From contig CAWEYW010000009.1 of NCBI GenBank assembly GCA_963813415.1, forward strand, positions 930,001-994,000: DNA of 64,000 bases, given 5' to 3'. The notes under the pieces were generated by a model that saw only the letters and a list, made by a program, of their open reading frames with translations, ran no database searches and was not told the DNA's origin. This document shows positions 34,758 through 43,378 of the stretch, piece by piece. Both the position numbers and the translations under genes were made by a program. This DNA comes from CAIWHR01 sp963813415. GTDB taxonomy: Bacteria > Pseudomonadota > Gammaproteobacteria > Burkholderiales > Casimicrobiaceae. Each line of letters opens with the position of its first letter. Position 1 is the first letter of the stretch.

Positions 34758-37513
34758 TCCGAACGGCTGGCCGCGATGCCGGAATCACCATTCCGGCCCT
34801 TCGCAGTTTCGAGTAGCCACTGCTTGGCTTCACGGAGCGCCGCCTCGTCCGAGAGTGCCGCACCGGCACTCTCGATCTCAGCGAACGCTTCTGCGCCAAG
34901 CCGTTCCCGGGTGCGCGTGACCAAAGGTGTCAGGAACGCCTCGTCGGCCGCGTCGCGGTGCAGACCGGTCTCGCCCGTCTGCATCTCGGCCGCTCCGTAG
35001 AAGCGTGCCGCGTGCTCCCACTGTTCGTAGCAGGCCGCGAGACCCGCGCAGACGTCGAGCGCACTCTGGCCGATGGGCTTCGATCCGGTCTGCTCGGCAA
35101 TCGCAATCGCCTCCAGCAGCATCCCGCACGCAGCGGTGCCGTCGTTCTCGCCAATGGCCACCATGGCGAGGTTCAACAGCCCGATCGCCGTGAACTCGCG
35201 ATCGTTGAGGTCACGGGCGAGGGCAATGGCGTCGCGCAGGAGGGGTCCCGCCCGGTCGAGCTCATTGGCACCGCGATGCAGTTGCGCGAGTGCATTCAAC
35301 GCCGACGCGATCTCGCGCTTGTCGCCGAGCTCGCGTGCCATGCCGAGCGCTGCCGTCAGATGTTCCCTGGCCGTGGTCGCATCGCCTTGCCCCAGACAGG
35401 CCATCGCAAGGGGCTGCAGCACCACGGCGATGCTGCGCGTGTCGCCGACCGCGCGCGCGATGGCGAGACTCTCCTCCAACTGTCGCTGCGCTTCGGCGTA
35501 GCGGCCCATCCATGAGCCTAGCTGGCCGATGTCGAATAGCGCACGGCAGCGCGCGAGGCTGGCACTGCCTGCAGCCGAGCGCGCGAGTGCCTCGCTCGTG
35601 ACGCGGTAGCCGAGGTTCAGCAGCCCGCCGAAGATCCAGTAGCGGCGCGCCGCGGAGACGAGTCGCAATCCGAGCTCGGCGCCGTTGTCGGCGTGATCGC
35701 ACCAGGCATGTGCTGCAAGCAGGTTCTCGCGTTCCGTGTTGAGTCGCTCGAGCCAGACCTTCTGTTCCGGGCCCACCAGCTCGGAACGGCCTTTCTCGTA
35801 TAGCCCGATGTAGTGCATGAGGTGCCGCGTGCGGGTCGTCGCTTCGTCACCCGATTGCGCCAGGTGCTCGCGTGCATACTGCTGCACGCTTTCCAGCAGC
35901 CGATAGCGTTCACCCTCCGCTTCCACGAGAACGAGTGACTTCTCGACCAGCCGTGTCAGCAGATCGAGCACGTCATCGCGGCTGATGGCACCACCGGTGC
36001 CAACCGCTTCCGCAGCATCGAGCGTCCATCCGCCGGCAAACACCGACAGGCGCTGCAGCAACAGCCGCTCGGGTTCGGTGAGGAGGTCGTAGCTCCAGTC
36101 GATCAGTGCGCGCAGCGTTTGCTGCCGGGGCAGCGCCGTGCGGTCGCTGCTGGTCAGCAGCCGGAACCGATCGTCCAGCCGCGTGGCGATCTGCTCCACG
36201 GACATGGCCCGCACGCGTGCCGCGGCGAGCTCGAGCGCCAGCGGAATGCCGTCGAGACGATGACAGATGTTCGTGATGGCCGCGGCGTTGCGCGCGGTGA
36301 CCTCGAAGCCGCTGCGAACCGACGCTGCACGATCGCGAAACAGGCGCACGGCACCGAATTGCGCCAGCGCAGCAGCCTGCGGCGGATGATCGGGATCCGG
36401 CACCGAAAGCGGTGGCACCTGGAAAGTCGCCTCGCCCCCGTCATGCAGGCGCTCGCGGCTGGACGCAAGCACCTTCGCATCGGGACCGGCGCCAAGCAGC
36501 TGCCGTGCGATGGTGGCGGCCGCTTCGTCGAGATGTTCGCAGTTGTCCAGGATGACCAGCAGGCGCCGATCGGCCACGAAGCGCAGCAGCGAATCGAGCA
36601 GGGAGCAGCCGGTGTCCTCCTTGACGCCGAGCACCGATGCCACCGCTTGCGGCACCAGTTGCGGGTCGGTGAGCCCGGCAAGCTCGATCAGCCAGACGCC
36701 GTCGGGGAACGCATCCATGGCGTCTGCGGCCACCTGCAGCGACAGCCGCGTCTTGCCGATGCCACCGGCCCCGATCAGCGTGACCAGTCGCGAGCGGGCC
36801 AGCAGTTCCTTGACGGCCTGCAGCTCGTGTTCGCGGCCGACAAACGATGTGACCTGCTGGGGCAGGTTGTTGGGCGTCGATTCGAGCGAGCGCAGCGCCG
36901 GGAATTCGCGCCGTAGTCCTGGATGCACCAGTTGATACAGATGCTCGGGCGTGGAAAGGTCCCGCAGCCGTACGCGGCCAAGATCCTGCAGTGAGGCGTC
37001 TTGTGGCAGGCGGTCGCGGACCAGATCGACGGCAGCCTGCGACAGCAGCACCTGGCCGCCATGCGCGGCATTCATGATGCGCGCGGCGCGATTGACCGGG
37101 TTGCCGTGAAAGTCCGCCTCGTCCTGCGCGACGACGCCGACGTGCACGCCGCACCGCGCACGCAAGGCGATCCCGTGCGTGTGCGCCGGATCGGCAAGCG
37201 CCGACTGCAGTTCTATGACCGCATGGAGCGCGTCGAGCGGATCGGGGAATGCCGCATAGATGCCGTCACCCGTCATCTTGACGATACGGCCGTGGTGGTC
37301 CCTGACCGCGGCGCGAGCGAGTGCATCATGCTCGGCGAGCGCCGGACGCATTCGCTCGGGGTCCTGCTCCCAGAGCCGGCTGCTGCCCTCGAGATCGGTG
37401 AACAGCAACGCCGTCACCGCGGTGGGCGAACGCTCCACCGCAGCCGCGCCATCATCCTGTTGCATGGAAAGCTCGGCCACGTCGTTCCGGGGTGATACGA
37501 CAGCGCCTACCAT
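34754..37513 (-). CDS. Class III nucleotide cyclase / STAND NTPase / TPR regulatory protein
   Basis: About 919 residues from the ATG at 37513 (an ATG at 37465 is possible). Residues ~30-200 form a class III adenylate/guanylate cyclase domain with the first metal Asp in LLFTDLEGS and the second in KMTGDGIYAAF. A STAND/NB-ARC NTPase follows: Walker A GAGGIGKTRLSL, Walker B LLVILDNCEHL, then ASSRERL and the LPLALELAAARVR motif. The last ~350 residues are TPR-like helices. This is a known soluble signal-transduction architecture; target and ligand are unknown. Transcription is leftward, divergent from the ankyrin gene. Confidence 0.85.
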   Translation of the reverse strand: MVGAVVSPRNDVAELSMQQDDGAAAVERSPTAVTALLFTDLEGSSRLWEQDPERMRPALAEHDALARAAVRDHHGRIVKMTGDGIYAAFPDPLDALHAVIELQSALADPAHTHGIALRARCGVHVGVVAQDEADFHGNPVNRAARIMNAAHGGQVLLSQAAVDLVRDRLPQDASLQDLGRVRLRDLSTPEHLYQLVHPGLRREFPALRSLESTPNNLPQQVTSFVGREHELQAVKELLARSRLVTLIGAGGIGKTRLSLQVAADAMDAFPDGVWLIELAGLTDPQLVPQAVASVLGVKEDTGCSLLDSLLRFVADRRLLVILDNCEHLDEAAATIARQLLGAGPDAKVLASSRERLHDGGEATFQVPPLSVPDPDHPPQAAALAQFGAVRLFRDRAASVRSGFEVTARNAAAITNICHRLDGIPLALELAAARVRAMSVEQIATRLDDRFRLLTSSDRTALPRQQTLRALIDWSYDLLTEPERLLLQRLSVFAGGWTLDAAEAVGTGGAISRDDVLDLLTRLVEKSLVLVEAEGERYRLLESVQQYAREHLAQSGDEATTRTRHLMHYIGLYEKGRSELVGPEQKVWLERLNTERENLLAAHAWCDHADNGAELGLRLVSAARRYWIFGGLLNLGYRVTSEALARSAAGSASLARCRALFDIGQLGSWMGRYAEAQRQLEESLAIARAVGDTRSIAVVLQPLAMACLGQGDATTAREHLTAALGMARELGDKREIASALNALAQLHRGANELDRAGPLLRDAIALARDLNDREFTAIGLLNLAMVAIGENDGTAACGMLLEAIAIAEQTGSKPIGQSALDVCAGLAACYEQWEHAARFYGAAEMQTGETGLHRDAADEAFLTPLVTRTRERLGAEAFAEIESAGAALSDEAALREAKQWLLETAKGRNGDSGIAASRSD

Positions 37514-37675
37514 ACACCCGAAGGCGCCCGGAGAGAGCGGGCATGGCGGCGCAGTTCGCCGTCGCAGCGGCTCGAAAAGCGATCCGGCCAGTCTGCAGTC
37601 CGCATTGTCCACGTGCGCCGCAGCGCCAATCGCTTTAGCATGCGCGGTTACCCGATCGATTGGACACCCATCCCC

Positions 37676-38476
37676 ATGCCCTGCCCGAAGCACTTCGATC
37701 CAGGAACGATCGCCCTGTCCGGCCGCCAATGCGGGAGGCGCAATTTGCGCGGGTGCGCCGGTGCCCCGCGCCGGCGACATCGGCTACTGCCGGCTGTGCT
37801 GGTCGCGTTGCTGCTGGGATTCGCTTGCGCCGTGCCGGCCTCTGCGCAGGTTGCCCCCTCGAGCAGCGAGGTGGCCGCCTACCGCGGCCTGTTCGCTGCT
37901 GCCGCGCAGGGCGACACGCAACGGCTGCATGCGTTGCTGCGCGAAGGTGAGGATCCGAATGCCCGCGACGGCTACGGTCGGGCGCCGCTGCACGTTGCCG
38001 CGTACGCGCGGCAGCAGCAGGCGTTCAGGACACTTGTCGCGGGTGGCGCCGACCCCAACGCGCTCGAGCGGGACCGCTATGACATCGTGACCATCGCGGC
38101 AGTGGCCAACGATGTCCCCACGCTGCACGCCGCGCTGGACGCCGGCTGCAGCGCGCGCAATGTCACGAGCCGCTACGACGGCACGGCGCTGATCGCCGCG
38201 GCGCATCTCGGCCACGCCGACGTAGTCCGTACGCTGATCCGTGCCGGCGCGCCGCTCGATCACGTGAACAATCTCGGCTGGACGGCCGTCATCGAAGCGA
38301 TCGTCCTGGGCGACGGCGGGCCGCGGCATGTGGATACTCTCGACGCTCTGGTGCGCGCCGGTGCCAACCTCGACATCGCCGATCGCGCAGGGCGCACGCC
38401 ACTGGTGCTGGCACAGGAGCGCGGCTATGCAACCATGATCCAATTGCTGCGACGTGGTGCAGCGGCGAAGTCGTAG
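37676..38476 (+). CDS. Exported ankyrin-repeat protein
   Basis: About 266 residues. An Arg-rich N-terminus precedes a hydrophobic export helix, AVLVALLLGFACAVPASAQ. It is followed by five or six ankyrin repeats of about 33 residues, recognisable by GRAPLHVAAYARQQ, TLVAGGADPNA, GTALIAAAHLGHADVV and RTPLVLAQERGY. Several start codons are possible; a GTG at 37796 would begin directly at the export helix. Periplasmic ankyrin proteins are mostly uncharacterised. rlmI begins 3 bp after the stop, so the two are likely co-transcribed. Confidence 0.8.
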   Translation: MPCPKHFDPGTIALSGRQCGRRNLRGCAGAPRRRHRLLPAVLVALLLGFACAVPASAQVAPSSSEVAAYRGLFAAAAQGDTQRLHALLREGEDPNARDGYGRAPLHVAAYARQQQAFRTLVAGGADPNALERDRYDIVTIAAVANDVPTLHAALDAGCSARNVTSRYDGTALIAAAHLGHADVVRTLIRAGAPLDHVNNLGWTAVIEAIVLGDGGPRHVDTLDALVRAGANLDIADRAGRTPLVLAQERGYATMIQLLRRGAAAKS

Positions 38477-38479
38477 CGT

Positions 38480-39751
38480 ATGCCACGACACGACCAGCGG
38501 CGCGCCGCGCGTTCAACGTCCCCGACCAGCGCGCCACCCGCCTCTGCGGCCGGCGATGACGCGCTGCCGGTGGTGCAGCTCAAGCCGGAGCGCGACAAGT
38601 CGCTGCGGCACCATCATCCCTGGATCTTCTCCGGCGCGGTTGCGCGCGTCGACGGCGATCCGCAGTCCGGCGACACCGTGCTGGTCCGGGGCGATGACGG
38701 AGCGTTCCTGTGTCGCGCATCGTACTCGCCGGCATCGCAGATTCGTGCCCGGGCATGGACGTTCGATCCCACGGAGGCCGTCGACGCTGCCTTTTTCGAG
38801 CGTCGCGTGCGCCTTGCCGTCGATGGGCGGCGGTCGTTGCGCGACCCGCAGCACACCGCCTGCCGGCTGATCCACGGCGAGTCGGACGGCCTGCCGGGCG
38901 TGATCGCCGATCAGTACGGCGATGTCGTGGTTCTGCAACTCAGCGCCGCGGGCGCCGAACGGTGGCGCGAGGTGCTCACCACCACGATCGCCGCCGCGGC
39001 AGGTGCGACATGCGTGTATGAACGATCGGATGCGGAGGTGCGCACGCTCGAAGGCCTGCCGCTGCGCAACGGTGCCCTGCTCGGTGCCGTTCCGGCCGAG
39101 GTGATCATGGTCGAAGATGGCATCCGCTATCGCGTCGACATCGCCGGTGGTCAGAAGACCGGCTTCTTCCTCGATCAGCGCGACAACCGTGCCGCGGTTC
39201 GCGCCTGCGCGGCCGGCCGGTCGGTGCTCAACGTATTCTGCTACACCGGTGGCTTTTCGCTCGCAGCGCTCGCAGGTGGGGCGGCGGCCGTGCTTTCGGT
39301 GGACAGTTCTCCGGATGCGCTCGCACTCGCGGCCGAGAATCTCGCCCGCAACCCGTCGCTACCGCAAGACCATGCGGAGTGGCGCGCCGCCGATGCGTTC
39401 GAAGAACTGCGACGGCTGCGCGATCGCGCGGCGAGTTTCGACCTGATCGTTCTCGATCCGCCGAAGTTCGCCCCGACTGCACACCATGCGGAGCGCGCCG
39501 CGCGTGCGTACAAGGACATCAACCTGTGGGCACTGAAGCTGTTGCGCCCCGGTGGTCAGCTGGCGACGTTCTCCTGCTCGGGTGGCATCGACGCCGTGCT
39601 TTTCCGCAAGATCGTGGCCGGCGCAGCCATCGATGCACGCGTCGAGGCCGTCGTCGAGCGGCATTTCGGCGCGAGCGCGGACCATCCCGTCGCGCTGGCG
39701 TTTCCCGAAGGCGAATACCTGAAGGGCCTGCTGATCCGGCGGGTCGCTTGA
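38480..39751 (+). CDS. rlmI: 23S rRNA (cytosine-5) methyltransferase, RlmI family
   Basis: A 423-residue class I SAM-dependent methyltransferase. The N-terminus carries a PUA-like domain (HHPWIFSGAV), followed by the SAM-binding motif VLNVFCYTGGFSLAAL, the LDPPKFAP motif IV, and FSCSGGID, whose Cys is the expected catalytic residue. E. coli RlmI methylates C1962 of 23S rRNA. The sequence is somewhat longer than E. coli RlmI because of an extra N-terminal segment rich in Ala, Ser and Arg. It follows the ankyrin gene by 3 bp and converges on the first PsiF gene. Confidence 0.88.
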   Translation: MPRHDQRRAARSTSPTSAPPASAAGDDALPVVQLKPERDKSLRHHHPWIFSGAVARVDGDPQSGDTVLVRGDDGAFLCRASYSPASQIRARAWTFDPTEAVDAAFFERRVRLAVDGRRSLRDPQHTACRLIHGESDGLPGVIADQYGDVVVLQLSAAGAERWREVLTTTIAAAAGATCVYERSDAEVRTLEGLPLRNGALLGAVPAEVIMVEDGIRYRVDIAGGQKTGFFLDQRDNRAAVRACAAGRSVLNVFCYTGGFSLAALAGGAAAVLSVDSSPDALALAAENLARNPSLPQDHAEWRAADAFEELRRLRDRAASFDLIVLDPPKFAPTAHHAERAARAYKDINLWALKLLRPGGQLATFSCSGGIDAVLFRKIVAGAAIDARVEAVVERHFGASADHPVALAFPEGEYLKGLLIRRVA

Positions 39752-39842
39752 TTCCGTGCACGTCGGACGCGCTCTGCGCGACGGTCCGGCTCCAATCCAC
39801 CTAGGGTTACCTCCCGGTGGCTACAAGGCAGCCGGGCGATCG

Positions 39843-39868
39843 CGTGGTCGCGCGCCGGGGCGCGCGAC
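39843..39868. terminator. Hairpin between convergent rlmI and psiF-like genes
   Basis: Perfect 10-bp stem TGGTCGCGCG/CGCGCGACCA with a short C/G loop, in the gap between convergent stops at 39751 and 39881. Likely a shared terminator; there is no T-tract on either side. Confidence 0.5.
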
Positions 39869-39880
39869 CAGCGCGCGAGC

Positions 39881-40174
39881 TTAGGTCTTGCGCGTCGAGA
39901 GGCACGACTTCATGAACGCCTTCCGCTCGGGACCCTTCTTCCCCGTCGCGGATTTGTTGCATTCCTTCATGCGGTTCTGCTGGCTGCCCACACCAACCTT
40001 GACGGGTCCCGCGGCGGAGCGCGCGTCGGCTTTCGGCGCGGTGGCCGCCGGGGTCGCGGTCGGCTTGACGATTTCGGGCTTGGCAACCGGCTTCATCGCC
40101 GGCGCCGGTTCGGCGGCATGCAGTGTTCCCGAGGCGAACAGCAGCGTGACAAGCAATGCGTTGATCAGCTTCAT
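39881..40174 (-). CDS. PsiF-family exported protein, one repeat
   Basis: A 97-residue protein: signal peptide ending LHAAE, a Pro/Ala/Lys-rich linker, and one PsiF repeat, QQNRMKECNKSATGKKG ... FMKSCLS, with two conserved cysteines. E. coli psiF is phosphate-starvation-induced; its role is unknown. A second PsiF gene at 41631-41924 lies on the same strand with a DUF5648 gene between them. Confidence 0.85.
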   Translation of the reverse strand: MKLINALLVTLLFASGTLHAAEPAPAMKPVAKPEIVKPTATPAATAPKADARSAAGPVKVGVGSQQNRMKECNKSATGKKGPERKAFMKSCLSTRKT

Positions 40175-40367
40175 GCTGGATCTCCCTTCCAGTGGTTGTG
40201 GGGTGTCCCGGCGAGTGCCGGAACACGCTCATTAACGCAGAAGGGAAGGCATTGACGTCACAGACTGACGGGCTAATCCGGACGACGTAGGCACGGCACG
40301 CAGCTGACGTGACTGCTGCCGGGGCGCCCGCAGGCGCGCACCGGCGCGCGCCCGCAATCATCGCGGG

Positions 40368-41396
40368 TCAGATCGCCGAGCACATCGCCACGGCGTCCGG
40401 GCCGTAGCCTTCGGCGATGTACCCGAGCGCCACCATCTGCGCCTTCACCGCCGGATCGGTCGTATAGCGGTGGTTCGAATCGGGCCTGGCATTCCACAGC
40501 CGGTAGACGGGCGTGGTGCCGGGGGCACAAGCACCCGTTAGCGTGTCGGGCAACTGGATGTAGAACGCCGCCGACGTTTCAAGAATGTAGCCGCTGTAAT
40601 TCGGATCGAACCCGATGCGACTGGAGATCTGCCCGCATTCGGTCGGCGACGCCGAGAAGAAATGCGAATTGCCATGCTCCGGCGGGATATAGAAGCGGCA
40701 CACGGGATTCAGCGCGCCGCCACCGGTGGCGAACACGTAGAACTGGCCGCCGGTGCGATACCAGCCGGCGATACGGCCCGAATCCAGCGCATCGATGTCC
40801 GGCTGCAGATTGCTGATGAAGTAATGGCCGAGCGCCGGGTTGTAGAACTCGACCGCCGTGACGGCGAGCGCAGGAAGCGTGGCCGACGCGCCGAAGAAAT
40901 TGCGCGCCTGGTTTACGGCATAGTAGCTGGCTGCCGATGACGGCGTGTAGAGCGCCACGCTGCCGTCCGTCGGCAGGCCTGCGTAGGAGACCTCGTCGAC
41001 CCCGGCGTAGTTGACGGTCCCCGCGTCGGTCGGCAGGAACTGGTCGGGAATGACGTAATCGGGCCGCACGCTCCCGAACTCCGTAACCGTCGAGCCAAGA
41101 TCCGCGTAACCTTGCGTGGCAATCAGCACGTAACGGCCCGCGGTGTTCGTGCTGGGAAGGTTGGAGGGAAACACGTAGGTCTTGGTCGCACCCGCGTGCG
41201 TCACGGTCAACGTGTGTCCGGCCAGCAGGTCCTGGCCATTGAGACCATTGTATTCATGCAGCAGCACGAACTGCACCGTGCCGTCGGCGTTGGAATAGAT
41301 CTGGACGATTTCGTACGAATGATAGGTAGCGCGGGCGAGTCCCGAGCCGAACCACAGCACGAGCGCGACCAGCACCAATAGAACCTTCTTCATCAC
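40368..41396 (-). CDS. Exported DUF5648-domain protein
   Basis: A 342-residue protein with an N-terminal signal peptide (LLVLVALVLWFGSGLARA). The C-terminal ~150 residues match DUF5648: VEFYNPALGHYFIS, FFSASPTECGQI, and PVYRLWNARPDSNHRYTTD followed by GYIAEGYGPDAVAMC. DUF5648 domains form propeller-like beta-folds in secreted proteins. The first ~170 residues show no recognised domain. It is flanked by two PsiF-family genes on the same strand, but the gaps (about 190 and 230 bp) leave separate promoters possible. Confidence 0.82.
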   Translation of the reverse strand: MMKKVLLVLVALVLWFGSGLARATYHSYEIVQIYSNADGTVQFVLLHEYNGLNGQDLLAGHTLTVTHAGATKTYVFPSNLPSTNTAGRYVLIATQGYADLGSTVTEFGSVRPDYVIPDQFLPTDAGTVNYAGVDEVSYAGLPTDGSVALYTPSSAASYYAVNQARNFFGASATLPALAVTAVEFYNPALGHYFISNLQPDIDALDSGRIAGWYRTGGQFYVFATGGGALNPVCRFYIPPEHGNSHFFSASPTECGQISSRIGFDPNYSGYILETSAAFYIQLPDTLTGACAPGTTPVYRLWNARPDSNHRYTTDPAVKAQMVALGYIAEGYGPDAVAMCSAI

Positions 41397-41538
41397 GCCA
41401 CCTCACCAAGTTGCCGGCGCGCCGCCGGTTGTCCGACGGTAGAAGGAGTGCCCTATCGCCGTCTGTAGGCCAACACCCCGCTGCCGTGTCGGTCAACGGT
41501 AGCCAATTCGCCGCTCGCGCCTCGGAACACTGGACAAA

Positions 41539-41574
41539 ACAAGGCCGCATCAGGTTGCCCGGACGCGGCCTTGT
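41539..41574 (-). terminator. Rho-independent terminator of the second psiF-like gene
   Basis: Perfect 10-bp stem ACAAGGCCGC/GCGGCCTTGT, and on the minus strand the stem is followed at once by TTTTGT. It is 57 bp beyond the psiF stop at 41631 and separates that gene from the DUF5648 gene. Confidence 0.78.
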
Positions 41575-41630
41575 AGTCTCGATCGGATGGACAGGAGATC
41601 ATCCGACCGGATCTGAAAACGGTCAGCGCA

Positions 41631-41924
41631 TCAGCCGGGGCCCTTCATGCATTCGCTCTGCGCCTTGGCGCGCTCTTCGCCTTTCAAGCCGGCGGTCTTC
41701 TTGTTGCACATGCTGATCTTGCTTTCCTTCTTCGCGGGCTTGGCTTTGAGGCAGTCGTTGACGAATGCCTGCCGGTCCTTGCCTTCGAGCTTCTTCTCGC
41801 CAGCCTGCGCCTGGCATTCCTTCATCTTGTTTTGCTGCGGATTGGCGGCCTTGTCGGCAGCGAACGCCGGCGCGGCAGCCATCGTGAAGGCGCTCAGGAT
41901 GGCAACGGCAAGCAGGCGGTTCAT
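41631..41924 (-). CDS. PsiF-family exported protein, two repeats
   Basis: A 97-residue protein with signal peptide MNRLLAVAILSAFTMAAAPAFA and two PsiF repeats: QQNKMKECQAQAGEKKLEG ... FVNDCLK and SKISMCNKKTAGLKGEERA ... SECMK. Each repeat has a Cys pair. Phosphate-linked expression is known only for E. coli psiF. A strong terminator lies downstream, so it appears to be a single-gene unit. Confidence 0.87.
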   Translation of the reverse strand: MNRLLAVAILSAFTMAAAPAFAADKAANPQQNKMKECQAQAGEKKLEGKDRQAFVNDCLKAKPAKKESKISMCNKKTAGLKGEERAKAQSECMKGPG

Positions 41925-42184
41925 GGTGTTCTCCCTGTGGATGGCGGACTGCGTTCTGAGCGAGCCCCGGTGACCTCCGGGATCGCTGCCGCTCGTGAAG
42001 CGACGTTGCAGGCAAGTCTAAGGCATCCGTAACGAGCCGCGCAACGGTTTGGATGACGCGCTTTGACCGGGTGTCGCAAAAATACTTAATGCGGTGCAAC
42101 ATGACGGCTCGCCCGAGGCTGGCGCAGCCGCCTGCCGAGGCGTAATATGTTGTTTTTGCTGTGATTGCCATTCCTGGAGTTGCC

Positions 42185-43309
42185 GTGACCACTTCCGCCA
42201 CCAACCGCTCGCGCGTTATCGCTCCGCCCGCCGGCGGGTCCCGCCTGCGCGTCGACGATACCCGCATCCAGGACATCACCGAGCTCGCGCCGCCGGCCCA
42301 TCTGCTGCGCGAATTTCCCGCTTCGGAGCGCGCGATCGCCACGACGTTCGGCGCGCGCCAGGCCATCCATCGGATCCTGCATGGGGCGGACGACCGTCTG
42401 CTGGTCGTGGTGGGGCCATGCTCGATCCACGATTACGACGCCGCGATCGATTACGCCACGCGCCTCGCGGCGCTGAAGCGCGAGCTCGAGCCCGATCTCG
42501 TCGTCGTCATGCGGGTGTATTTCGAGAAGCCTCGCACCACGGTTGGCTGGAAGGGCCTCATCAACGACCCGCGCCTCGACGACAGCTTCCGCATCAACGA
42601 AGGCTTGCGGCTCGCCCGGCGCATCCTCACCGAGATTGCCGATCTCGAGCTTCCTGCGGGCACCGAATATCTCGACATGATCACACCGCAGTACATCGCC
42701 GACCTGATCGCGTGGGGGGCCATCGGCGCCCGCACGACCGAGAGCCAGGTACACCGGGAGCTTGCGTCCGGCTTGTCCTGCCCCGTGGGCTTCAAGAACG
42801 GCACCGATGGCGACGTCAAGATCGCCGTGGACGCCATCAAGGCGGCATCCGCACCGCACCACTTCCTGTCGGTGACCAAGGGTGGGCACTCGGCGATCGT
42901 GCATACCGCGGGCAACGAGGACTGCCACATCATCCTGCGCGGCGGCACCAAGCCCAATTACGATGCCGAAAGCGTCGAGGCGACATGCAGGCGTCTCGCC
43001 GCGGCAGGCCTCGCGGCACGTCTCATGATCGACTGCTCGCATGCGAACAGCGAGAAGAAGCACGAGCGGCAGGTGGATGTCGCCCGCGACGTCGGACGCC
43101 AGGTCGCCGGCGGTGACGAGCGGATCATCGGTCTCATGCTGGAGAGCCATCTCAATGCGGGACGGCAGGACCTCGTGCCGGGACAGCCGTTGCAGTACGG
43201 CGTCTCGATCACCGACGCGTGCATCGGCTGGGACGCCACCGTCGACACACTGAAGGAACTGGCCGAGGCCGTTCGTCAGCGCCGCGTGCGCGTGAGCGAC
43301 GCCGCCTGA
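42185..43309 (+). CDS. aroG: 3-deoxy-7-phosphoheptulonate synthase, class I (AroG type)
   Basis: A 374-residue DAHP synthase that condenses PEP and erythrose 4-phosphate, the entry step of the shikimate pathway. The type I-alpha motifs are all present: VVVGPCSIHDYDAA, VMRVYFEKPRTTVGWKGLINDP, ISPG-equivalent GTEYLDMITPQYIADL, VGFKNGTDG and DCSHANS. The GTG at 42185 has GGAG 6 bases upstream and is preferred to the GTG at 42161. The feedback-inhibiting amino acid cannot be told from the motifs. It stands alone between psiF and pap. Confidence 0.93.
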   Translation: MTTSATNRSRVIAPPAGGSRLRVDDTRIQDITELAPPAHLLREFPASERAIATTFGARQAIHRILHGADDRLLVVVGPCSIHDYDAAIDYATRLAALKRELEPDLVVVMRVYFEKPRTTVGWKGLINDPRLDDSFRINEGLRLARRILTEIADLELPAGTEYLDMITPQYIADLIAWGAIGARTTESQVHRELASGLSCPVGFKNGTDGDVKIAVDAIKAASAPHHFLSVTKGGHSAIVHTAGNEDCHIILRGGTKPNYDAESVEATCRRLAAAGLAARLMIDCSHANSEKKHERQVDVARDVGRQVAGGDERIIGLMLESHLNAGRQDLVPGQPLQYGVSITDACIGWDATVDTLKELAEAVRQRRVRVSDAA

Positions 43310-43378
43310 TCGCTGCCGCGGCGGGCTGGTCGCATCCCACGCCGCGCCCCTGCGCTGCATTCCCGTCTTGGCGATCCC

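Noticed and set aside
40465..40485. GGTTCGAATC, resembling a tRNA T-loop
   Set aside because: It lies in the DUF5648 coding sequence (DSNHRYTTD) and no acceptor or anticodon stem can be formed around it.
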